Assembly (NCBI RefSeq): GCF_001640805.2
Contig: NC_066848.1
Span: 22,864,483-22,928,482 of the forward strand
Source: Lates calcarifer
Taxonomy: Eukaryota; Chordata; Actinopteri; Centropomidae
Length of the DNA: 64,000 nucleotides
Reading direction: 5' to 3'
Shown: positions 39,901 to 51,900 of the stretch, in pieces
Position numbering within the stretch: position 1 is the first letter of the stretch
Layout: every line of letters starts with the position of its first letter
The notes under the pieces: generated by a model
Database searches by the model: none
What the model was told of the DNA's origin: nothing
Seen by the model: the letters and a program-made list of their open reading frames with translations, nothing else
Position numbers and translations under genes: made by a program

Positions 39901-42900
39901 TGAGCAGAGTGATGTTAGCTGGCAGTGAAATGATTGGGTTGTGTGTTGGTGATATGCTAATAACCTGGAGAAGAGTCAGACCAGAGCTTTCAGTAGAGAC
40001 ACTTTCTGCACAGGCTTAATGTTGACTGCCACTGTGATAAACTAACATTTTCAACAATTTCCATTATTAGGTATGTTTTTAGAAAGTGTGTTAACAGTGA
40101 GTGCTGCTGTACTTCAGGCATCTTTTGAGGAAGTTGTTCCCATAGTCGTGGTTAGGGTTAGAATGAAAGTTGTAGAGCATGAGGGTGCTTTGCTCAACAG
40201 CAGTCATCTTCTTATTCAAACTAGGAGGCTGTAAAATCATATTTACTTTGCCTAATGTTCCAAGTACTGTCCGTTATCACTATGGAACTAGGAAGGTCTC
40301 TAGATATCTCTTCCTTTTACGTGTTATGTTAATGTCATGTTAATCCATTATTACTTATACTGTTACATGCAGCTGGAAAGTCCTCATGTGACAGAGACAT
40401 CAATAAGTTCATGTACTTAAAAATAACTTACAACTAACTAATTGTTTTCATTGCTCATCGACCAGTCTGGTTGTGGAGCAGGGATTTACATTCTCTGTGG
40501 TATAAAAGAGGTCTTTAGGACATTAAATTAGTTGGAACACTGCAGATATACTGTACATATACCGTTAGCATTAGCATGTTATCTCATGCTGTGTGCTGCT
40601 GTCTGCTGATCATCATGTGTCCTGCTTTTGTCGCTTCATCTGAGGACACGGTGCCGCTGTCACTTGTCAACTCAACACGGAAGCCCTTGTGCTGTGTGCT
40701 GCGTGTGTTGGTGCTGAGCTTCATAACAGTGTGTCGCCTCAGCTCTGTCATTCACTGAGCCAGTAACAAGTGAGGACCATGAAGTGGCAGAACGTGTTGG
40801 CTGCGCGACTGAAAAAAGCTGTTGTGTCTCTGAGGCTGTCAGGAGAGTCGCACTGTGACTAAGCAGTATTTGTTTTTTGTTGTGTGTGTGTGTGTGTTGT
40901 GTTGTGTGTGTGTGTGTGTGTGTCAGGGACAGTGAGGTTGCAATAGCAGTGAAATAACCAAGCTTTGTGTTGCAAGTCAGACTGGGCAGTATTTAGAAAT
41001 CAGGAACATCATCTCTTTCACCTTTCGCACATTTTTTTTTTTTTTTACCGGAGGAATGACTCATCTTCCTCCTCCTTCCTGTCCAGGCTGAGTTCATTAT
41101 GAGGTGTTCATCAGCTAAAAACACCATCAGTAGTGAAAGCATGCTTGTTTGAGCTGCACAACAATAATCAGCACCATGGATAAAGCATCACAAATGACTT
41201 GGTAACTGTTTACTTTCAGTCAATCAGCATATAAACATTCAATAACTGTTTTCTTACACACTGTAATGTAGTGGTAAACATATGTAAGTACTTAGAAACA
41301 CAGCTAGGAATAACATGTCTTCATAGACATTCATGTTTGCATACAGCTTAGAAATTCTAAACAGGGGGACTTCAAGTAAAGTGTTTTGAATGTTCCTCTG
41401 TCAGCTCCTGCAGCCTGGAGCAGTTTGACAGTTCAAACATCCCTTATGTTTTATTTCAGCACAAAAATACAGGTGCCAGACTCTGGACTGAGCAGAGTTA
41501 CATACAATGTAATGTTACTTAGTTATCTATGATATCACTGTAGTGCTGTGATTCTCTCAAGCATTAAGAAATCCAAGGATGTTTGTTTTGACTCCAGGGA
41601 ATTTCACCTTCAGTACAGTGTTTTCAACTGATGTTTAAGACAAAAATTCAAACTCATTTTCAATTTGAAGCATTAATACTTCTCTTTAATGCAACTTTAC
41701 GCTTCTACCCCACTACATTTTAGAGAGGAATATTGTAATTTTTACTGCACTCATTTATCTGACAGCTGGAGTTACTAGTTTCTTTACAAATTCACAAACA
41801 TATAAAATATGAATTGATGAATTAAAAAAAAACTAGAGAAAATAACCATCCACAATAAAAAGAAGCCCTAGTCATAGCCCTGTATAAAATAATCTGTGTT
41901 GAGTACTTTTTATAGTTAAAGTGCATTTGGATTTAAAGTCAATTAATTAATTTAAACTGACCCTGAGTCAGGCCTGATGGTTAAATCCTGATTGGTTCGT
42001 GTTAACTTTGTTTTGCAGCCAGTGGCTTAGTATTTAGGCTGCAACTCTCCCAGCATGCACCTGGAGTTTCCTGGACAGCTTGTAGTCCCTTTTATGGATT
42101 TTTAACTCTAGCGGATCTCTGATGAACACTCTGTTTCTTCTGTTTTAGTGGGTTGGATTTAAATTCCTAACTTTTATCTCATCTTTATTTCTGCCTGGTA
42201 TTTCTGGAGCCAGTTATCCTTTTACAGCCTCCTTATGCAACACACCCCCACCCACCTCCTGCTGTAATGATCCTTTATGCAGTGTCTCAAAGTGCGTCTG
42301 CTGTTTCCACCCTCCTATAGTTAGCAGTAGTCAGGTCAGTATCATCATATTGGAAGAGTGATGTTGTGTAAGGATGAACCTAATGTAAAGGGCTATTTTA
42401 ATTTCTCACAGTCCAAGGTGGCATCTTCAAATGTCTCAGCAAGACCCAGCAACCTGCAGCTTTAATTCAGTAGTTTCTGACTAATTTTCCGTCACTAGAT
42501 CAATTAATGGTTGCAGCTCTAAAATACAGTTTAATGGGACACTAGGAGAGAGATTTTTATATTTTAAGTTTTTATATTTTCTTTTGGCTTCGTTGTGATC
42601 ATCAGCTAAATATCAGAGCACACCCCTCTCTTTAATGTTCACTATTGAGTACATGTCAGGCGGTGCCTTATGTTTTTAAAATGGACTTTCACAGAATAAA
42701 TTGATCGTAATCAATAGATCAACCAACCGCACAGAGAGAGGCCGAGCTGCGCATGTCTCTCGCTCTCTCTCTCTCCCCTCTCTTTCATTATGTCTCTCTC
42801 CCCTGGTCTCCCCTCCCGTCAGCCAGGCGGAGCCGCCGTGCTGCTGCTGCATGCTTAACGGAGGTTCAAGATGGACGCCAAACGGGGTTAGTCTGGTCAT

Positions 42901-45900
42901 AATCTTTTGTTTACCGATCATCTCTCTCCTCTCGTACGTGCCACATTTGCCAACGGTTATGTAGCGTTTATGGCCTTGTCGATATTTGCATGAGCACCGG
43001 GAGACTGGCCGCAGTCAGCTCGGGGAGGGTTGGAGGCGGATCGGCCGCCTGCGGAGGTCATGCCGGACGGTTTGACGTTTTGTCCCCGCGGTTTGGACTG
43101 GGCTACCGGCGGTGGCTGTCAGTCGGATGATAGCACCTTTTAGGAAACCGACTGCGTTGAAAACAGGACGGATAAAAGTGTGATTAAAACATAGCGCCGC
43201 GTGAAAAGAGCTCAGCGGCCGGGGTTTAGCTAGCTGTGATGCGGGGTCTATTTTTAGCCAGGCTCCGGCGGTGCTAGCACGCCCGCTACCATATGTAGCC
43301 AGGCGGCTACAGTAGGACCGCGGAACCTCCTCCTCCGCCTCCTCCTCCTTCCTAACCACCACCTCCTCCTCTTGCGTCGGCTGCTCGGTCCGTTTCTTCA
43401 CCTGCAGACAATGGCTCTACCGGCCACAGCTGCTGCAGTGTGGCTAACGAAGCTAACACGGAGGTAGTAGCATGCTGAGCGATAAGATGATGGAGAGCTG
43501 AGCTAACTGCCAGCGCCCACTCGCACCCCGCTCTGCTCAATAAGCAAGAAGCTTCCCGAAAATACAGGGGGGATTAACTGATCAATACATCCGTACATCG
43601 ATCCATTTGTTGTTGCTTGTTCAGAATCAGGTCGTGTCTAATAAAAAAGTGATATAATCGTCAGTACATTCATGGACTTAGTACTATATTCTAGGCCTTA
43701 TCATCCCTGCTGGTTTTCATTACTTTTCATACGTTGGCTGATATGACAGGTATTAAATTGCGTTCTGTGTGGTATTAAATACCTGTTTTTACAAATCTTG
43801 AATTGAATTTGTGAACCGTGCTGAAACCCCTATTAATGTAATGCATAAAAGTGAAACGCAGTTCATTGCATTAAACATTTTTGATAGTTACAGTTTGCTT
43901 GATTAATGCATGCATTTACATTCAGTGCTGGACGGCTGCGCATATTAATATAATGATTAATGAAAGAGATGTCGTGACCATAACTGCATTAATTTCTTCA
44001 GGAAGGGATATTGAATTTTCCTCGTTAAGTTCTTTAAAAGACATGCTGCGAATATGAACCAGCTTTTTCAATTAGATTTTGTGAATGAATAACCTTTGGT
44101 GTGGCAGCTGACCCAGTGTTTTACAGTACTTTCAAACGAGCAAAGAGCTGTTATCTGTTCTGGAGACCCTCTGAACTGTGAAAATCTGTCTCTGTAGTCT
44201 GTCTCATAATTAAACAGCAGCAGCACTGAAATCTAAGGTCAATTGTTAAGATAACTTGAGTATAATGACTGTATTTACATGGCTTCAGAATGGTCACCAA
44301 GCTGTTGATTGTGCTAGAACATGTTGTCCAGTAACAGGTGTGTATTATTAAAATATAAACTTAGTAGTAGAGCTGCAACGGACATTGGTTTTCAGTATCC
44401 ATTTCATCTGCTGATTATTTTCTTAAATAATTGTGTCTATAAAATGTCATTTGTTTTTCAGTTCAAAAGCAATGATGATTTTTTTTTTTATTAAAAGAAT
44501 GACTATCCTAACCCTAATAACCCTAATAAATTGTTTTCTGTTCTTTTAAATGTCAGAAAATAGTCAAAAATAATTCATCACTGGTTTACTAACAGCCAAG
44601 GCCATTTAGTAAATGTATTTTTTCCTATGTACTGATGTTGAACCAGTGCAGGTGTGCTGCAGTCAGTTAGATTTCTCCCCTTGGCTACAACTTGTTGCTG
44701 GAAATAAGATTTTGGGCTTTACCTCATCTGTGGGCTGTTAGGCCATTTTCAGGAATATTTTGGTGGGCAGCCAAACGTATTGTGGCCAGTCCATCTGTCT
44801 GTGGTGTTTAGCAGCATGGCTGCCTTCGCTCAAAGCACCTGCTGTTGTCTCTGTGTGCAGAGGAACATCAGTTCACCCTGCAGCCTCAGTTTGCATTTTA
44901 ATGCTGCTTTGCTTATCGGCAAGCATTTTATCTGTAAATAGACATATGTCGTCTTTAATGCTTTGTGTCAAAGCTTTAGGACACTTATTCCTGCAAACTT
45001 TAACTTCTAGAACAGATTGATTCATTAAACTGTGGTGTGTTTGCTCTGTAAAAGACTGAGTGTGGTCCAGTGTACTATTTTGAAGTTGAAATGATTTAAG
45101 TGCAGCTTGTTGCTAAATGCTTAATTTTCAAGCGTGTCCTGTCAGCTGTGTGATTGCCAGTTAACAAGGTGGAAACATGAAACAGATTCCAGTGTATAGT
45201 TTGTCGTACCCCTCTGTTGTTCAGAGTCAGAAAGTACAGCGTGTATCAGCTGTGAGCGATGTGAGCGACGTCAGCACTGCAGTTGTCAGAGACTGCAGGA
45301 AACCCAGGACCCCTTCACTTCTAATATTGTCCACTGACCTGCCTGGAATTCCCTGGTGAAATATAAGCATGTGCTCAGTGCAGGTCCCAGGTCATGAGCT
45401 CAGCTGTCTCCTAGCACAGCCTGACCCCCCACCCACCACCTCCACCACCCTTCTCTCTGGGTCCTTAGATAGGGAAGAAGCTCCCAGCAGCACCCGCAAC
45501 CTGCAGTTTTAACTCAAGCTGAACACGGCTGCTGTGGTTCAACTTAACCTGACGTATTTTGCGTTTTAACATTTAGTAAGAAAGAATTTCCCAGAACCCA
45601 AGATGACATCTTCAAAATGTCTTTAAGTCCGTTCCAGTATTTATCCAGAGGAAACTGAGAGCATGGTTGTTTCATGGCACCTACAGTAATGGGATGAAAA
45701 AATTGTGAATTTTGCAGGCACTTTTGTTGTGTGTAATAAAATAATATTCATGAAAGTCAAAGCTGATGACCTAGCTGGTGTTACGTCACTTGAAAATCGT
45801 CATAATGGCGTCAGGGTGGAAAGTAGAAGAGAGTCCAGAAGGCATGGAGACGAGGACGTTTGTGAGTCAGGAGCTGCAGTGAGTTTCCTCCTGCAGGGTT

Positions 45901-48900
45901 TTTTTTAAAATTCTGGATGAGTCAGACAGTTTGTGACCTCTCAGTGATGGAGGAGACAAACTTTAAGATGCTCCACCTCCACAGCCACATGCACCAACCA
46001 TGTGACCGTTGAGGGATCAAGCAGAAAATTTGACAGTGAAGTCAAGACAACACAGTGCGTGTTTGGAAGAGATTTTCCCTGAGGACACTTTAACTTAACG
46101 CTGATTAAATTTGTTAGACTTGTCTTTTATTTTGTCTTAACCCAAAACAAATTGCACCTTGATTTTATCCTTGCTCCCAATCAGCGTGTCTTTTTCACGC
46201 CTCATGACAATCCCATGATTTCTGCTCTTATCATGCATATTAGACTGAAAATACATGACAAGAAATGTAACATTCACTGATCTAGGCTTGTTTTAAAAGA
46301 GCATTGTAGTGCTTTTCCTCTTCAGCATCTTTCCAGGTGTTGGGAATATGGCTGCATATGTGAAAACATTAGTATAAAGTCTTTATTGTCTCTGGAAGGA
46401 GCTGATAGAATCTGATCAATGACCACAAAAAATATTGGGGTGTGGAGTTAGAAAGAGGCGAGCGCACCAGACCTCTGTAGCCTGAGGCGTCATTTGAGGA
46501 CATAAACTGGGGCTCGGTCACCTCTCTGTGGATGATTGACATTAACCATCCATCCAACCTCCTCTTCCTCCTCCTGCAGTGGTGGATCTCCTCTACTGGC
46601 GTGATGTGAAGACCACGGGCGTGGTGTTTGGCGCCGCCCTGCTGCTGCTCCTCTCCCTGACGGTGTGCAGCATCGTGAGCGTCTGCTCCTACATCGGCCT
46701 GGCTCTGCTCTCAGTCACCATCTGCTTCAGGATATACAAAGGCATCCTGCAGGCCATCCAGAAGTCAGATGAGGGACACCCATTCAAGTGAGTATCAGCA
46801 GGAGAGAAGAAATATAAACTCTTAAAAACCATAAAGATTTAAAGATCAGAAAATATAACATATGATGTTAATTATACAATATAGGAGCATTATTAACTTA
46901 AAGGCACAATAATAATAATAGAATAATTTGTAATATGCCAGGTCTGAAGAAATAATGATGCTTTAGTGTATTTTTTAATAAGATGACTGATGATTGTGCA
47001 CTTTTCTTGGCTCAGCATCACTGCGCTTCAAAAGATTAATCTGTAGATGTACTCAGCAGCATCCTTACAAATATTTATACATTCAACTATAAAAACCAAT
47101 AAGGTCGATTGAATCCATCCATAAAACCAGAATATTGCAGTTGAGTCTGTGGTCTCTGTCTCTATAAGCACAAACCTCTCGTGTATAAAGTGAACTGCTC
47201 TTCACTAATGGTTTGGTCTATAAAAAAAATCAATTTATCAGTTTGCTGTCATCTGTGACAAAGGAAAGTATCAAATCCTCACACAGGAGACTAGAAACAG
47301 GCAATTAGTCCTTCATCAGAGTAGCTGCCAGTCATGTTTCTGTGTTTTTCAATGAATAATTGTTGCCTCTCTAGTTCCCTCTCCCCTACAGCAGTATGTG
47401 TAACACAAATGAACTTCGACTAGAATTCTTCTGACAGGTTACTGTGCTTGATTCGAGTCTCTAAAATTGACTGGTAAAACAAAAACATACCTGTCATGTC
47501 CAACTCCTCAGCCTCTGCTGTAGCTTAAGACAAAGGCTTTCATGGATATGCCTGATAAAAGCGTGTTTCAGATATTCTGACGCTTTACATAATAAGTTGA
47601 ATATATTAAATGATCTAGGAAAGCACAATACAATAGCAGAGTAATGTAGGATATAAAATCAAACATTAAAGTCAGTTTTAATGTGAGTTTTGGTACGATT
47701 CTGGTTTCACTGGGAATTTAACCCGGTCAGTCACATTAGAGAAATCATTGACCTGATTAATTCTAATTAACAGTCAGTGCTGCGGGCAGTCTGAACCAGC
47801 TGCTGATGTTGTTGATGCCGGGTCACAGATCATATTCTTTTTAGATTTTCTATTTGGATGTTTTAGCTTGCGTTGTCCTGTTGTTCAGGTCAGTTGTTAC
47901 AGTTCCTCAGAAACACGCAAAGTCACCTAAAACCATCTGTGTTCAGAACCATCCTGTAGCATACTGACGCAGGATTTTCTTCTACACTGAGCCTGCTGGT
48001 TCCTGCCTTGTTGTGTGTTCAGTAGTTGTTGGTTGATCCACCTTCCTGGCTGTTTGACAAAACCTTCTTACTGTGTTTTCACCTGCTTCCTGCAAACCGA
48101 CCTCGCAGCACATTAAAGGTCAGTTATCTCAGATTAACATAAGCTGGGGAAACTGAGCTCAGAGTCACGTTACAAGCTGATTTCTACAGATCTGACAGTT
48201 TTAAAACTTTAGTAAGAGAAATGAAAGTTGGATTGAAGAAGCTGGATTTCCTCATTTTCATTGAGAGGAAATGTCACAGTGATTCTGTCCTCAATTAAAC
48301 ATGTCTGCAAAGATCTTAAAGAACCTTTAATCAGCTTCAAAGTCACTCATTTGGCACCAACTCAGTTGTAGATGTCAGGTTTTGAAGGAAACCTCAAAAT
48401 TGCACATATAAACACAGTACACACAGATTCATCATCGTCACATCTGCTCTGTATTAAACCCAATCCTCTGTCCCTCTCAGGCTGTACCTGGACCAGGAGG
48501 TGGCTCTGTCTGAGGACATGGTCCACAAGTACAGTGACATGGTTCTGGCCAAACTCAACAAGATCATCGCTGAGCTAAGGCGCCTGTTCCTGGTCGAGGA
48601 CCTGGTCGACTCCATCAAGGTGAGAACAGCCTCGCTCACACTAATTGGAACCAGAACTGATTATTAATATGGAGTTAAGAGAAAATTGTGTATTTAAAAC
48701 CACAAACTTATGAAATGTTTAAACACATCTGATATTTGTAACTGATGTCAGTGACCTGTGATGTGAGGGAGGTGTACAGGTAAATCAACAGCTTTTAAAG
48801 TTTCACTCAGCTCCAGTTCCCTCTGCAGGCCTACAGGGTTATTTTTAGATATAGATGTGGCAGAATGTAGCAAATGTCTATTGCAGTCATTTTGTGTTAC

Positions 48901-51900
48901 TGATAGTAAAATAAATCAATGATGTGTAAATATGTGCAGAATGGAGTGTAACCACACAGAGGTTTGGTGGTGGTTGGGTTTGACTGAGAAAACAGTGGCC
49001 ATTGTGTGCATTAATGTTACAACAATGAAGAGTGATCCACAGTGTTGTCCTCACTGACTGCTGTTGTCCTGGCTGTGTGAAGAGTTTTGAAAAAGTGAAC
49101 TCAGCACAGAGAAATGTGAGTTGTAAAAAAAAAAAACAAATATGTTTGTAGATCAGTGCTGGTAACAGATGACAGACAGTCCAGTCCAGTTACACTGAGA
49201 GCTTTCAGAGGTCTGCAGCTGTCAGAGGCCTGTCGACACCTCGCTACACCCCCCCCCCACCCTCCAACCTGCAGTCCATATACAGATCTGCTCACAGTTC
49301 ATCAGAGAATAACACAGGAGAGATTTCCTTAGAGGGTAAAAAAAAGTCTGATTCTTTAATCCGATCAGGAGCGGCTCTGAGCCGCAGGAATGTTTTCAAA
49401 TTGTGTGTGTGGATGCATTACAGGATATTCATGTTATTCTTCTGTATCTGATTAATTTCCTGTTATCATTCTTGCTGTGCCAGCAGAGAATATTTACAAC
49501 CACACCAGCAGGTCATTAAAATGTCACACACATTTAAACTGCCTCCAGTCAGGATTCTAAGTGTGTTGCCGCAGGGTCTGTTCGCTGGCAGCCATGTTGG
49601 CTCTGGGCTCCGGCTGTTTTAATGTACATCATTAACACGAGAAGAAAAGTGTCAGGTTATATCTCGTTCATATTACAAAACGAACGCTGGGCCATTTTCA
49701 GCTTCCTCTGATCCTGTTTTAACCCTCCAGCTGAAGCTTTGCATCCAACACATCCAAGAAAAAAGTGTTAATAGTATGTCCTAATGCAGCTCTATAAATC
49801 CTTCCAATATTTACTGACCCTTTTTGAATTATTATTATTATTTTTTGTCTCATTTATGCAGCCGCATCTGTAAGATCCTTTCTGCCACTGCAGTGAGTAA
49901 ATCATGAGAAAAAACAGGAAGTATTGAACTGGGTTTAGGTGTTTTTACCATTAATGTCTATCTACTGATTGGACATCCAGTGGCAGGTGAAGCACCCAAA
50001 AGATAAGATATACTTTTATTTATCCCACTTGTGGGAAATTTAGAAATATATTTATTATATAGTGATATTATTTATTTATTATAAAGTGATATTTCATCAT
50101 TATTACGACACTGGCTCTTAGTTAAGTTTTCTCATCCGTTTTTATCAGTCATAATAACATTGTACTCATCCATCCACCTCCAGGGTTGGGTTGCAGTGGC
50201 AAAGACGTATTTCACAGACATTTTATCAATTTCACAAGTGATATTTTAGAGACTAAACAGTGAATTAAAATATTGATCTTAACATCACAGGGGTAGGTTA
50301 GGGATATAATCTTCACTGTAATTGAACTCGTTGCTCTGGACGACGTTTTAACTCCGGCGACGTGACAGGATCTGGTGTGTAATCGACCTGGACATCCAGC
50401 AGGACGAAGACAAAAAGAGGAGGAGGGAGATGCTGCTTGAGATGAATTAGAGTCATAAATCCTCCTCCTCCAGAGTCATACCACAGACATGACACATACA
50501 TTTATATCATTCACTGTGACTTGCACCTCCTGAGGATATGATCTGAATCACCGTCCAGAACAAACCTCCAGAGAAAAGAGAGGCTGAGTCACCTGCCTGT
50601 GACTCAGCAGGTTTTTAGGGTTTCTTCAGTATCACAGTGATCCAGTGATGGTTGTCTCTACAGCAACTTTAAATGGACAGTGTGACTAAATGTAAACAAA
50701 TATAGGCTTCATGTTTCCATCTGATGGCCTATAGAGAACATGAGTGCCCACTACATTTGCATGGTTTTATTACCTTCCCTTTAGTGTGTGCTCATCTTGC
50801 TGTGACCTGCAGACCATCAGATCAGCTATTTTCATTACATTTCACACTGAGCTTATAAAATCAGCAGAAAGAACAGAGAGATCAACTTTAAAATCCAAGC
50901 GCGTGGCTCTGGATGTGATTTAAATTTCAGACGGAGCAGCTAGTTCACAGACAAAACAGCAGCTCATTGTTGCCGTGTTGTGGGTGAAAAATGATGAGAT
51001 TAAAATCACTGACTATTTAAAGAAAAAGTCTCTGCATTGTACAGTCACATTCCTTTCATTGACATCACTAGAGCCTGAGAGACGTCAGCGTTCAGACCGA
51101 TTCGCTCTGATCAGGTTTAGATCTGCCCTCTGAGTCTGACTCTGTGCAGGAGATGAATTCACATTCAGCACCAACCTGCTGCAGTTACATGAGTGAATAA
51201 AGAGCAGAGCTGAAACTTTAATGATCCCAGGAGGAAATTCTCTTAACGTTATTGATGCAGAATTGTTTATCTCCCTCCTTGTAAAAAAAGATGGTTGTTA
51301 CAGGAATACACTGTGCCCCATGTAGCAGCATTTCAGCAGCAGAAAGCACTCTTGTTATGTACACGGTGTTCCTGTTTATAATGTTTTTAATCAGTTGTCG
51401 TGTTTTTCCTTTTCCTCTCTTCCTGTGTTCTCTGCAGTTTGCTGTGTTGATGTGGATCCTGACCTACGTCGGTGCCTTGTTCAACGGGCTCACTCTTCTT
51501 ATTCTGTGTAAGGAACAGTCACATGCAGTGTGAATGAGCTGATCAGTGAATTTAAAGCCACTGTTGTTGGGATATCGGCATTTCTCACTTTGGCTCCATC
51601 TAGTGGTGAAATGACAGAATATCTGCAGCTTTAATGATTTCACTGTGAAGGTGTTCGAGGCATTAAGAAGCCTTGAATCTCATTTACAGGCGTTGCAAGT
51701 AGATTTTCTTGTGTTTTTAAATGATTAGTCAATCAACAGAAAATTAATCTGCAGCTATACTGATCAGTGAATTGTTACATGAAGTGATTTTTCTTCTTCC
51801 TCCTCCTCAGGTCTGATTGGAGCGTTCAGCTGCCCGATCGTCTATGAGAAACACCAGGTAACAACCACAGTCTTTACCCATAATGCACCATTTACTCTGC

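Noticed and set aside
43015..43401. 128-aa minus-strand ORF in the CpG island
   Set aside because: GC-rich sequence has few stops; composition is repetitive (Glu/Arg runs) and no splice or start evidence supports it.
43411..43465. ATG-initiated alternative rtn4 first exon ([17 protein letters not shown]) ending before GTAGTA
   Set aside because: It ends in phase 2, so joining to 46580 breaks the reticulon frame.
44500..44535. Interstitial telomere-like CTAACCCTAATAACCCTAATAA text
   Set aside because: Only two or three imperfect units next to a repeat fragment; not a telomeric array.
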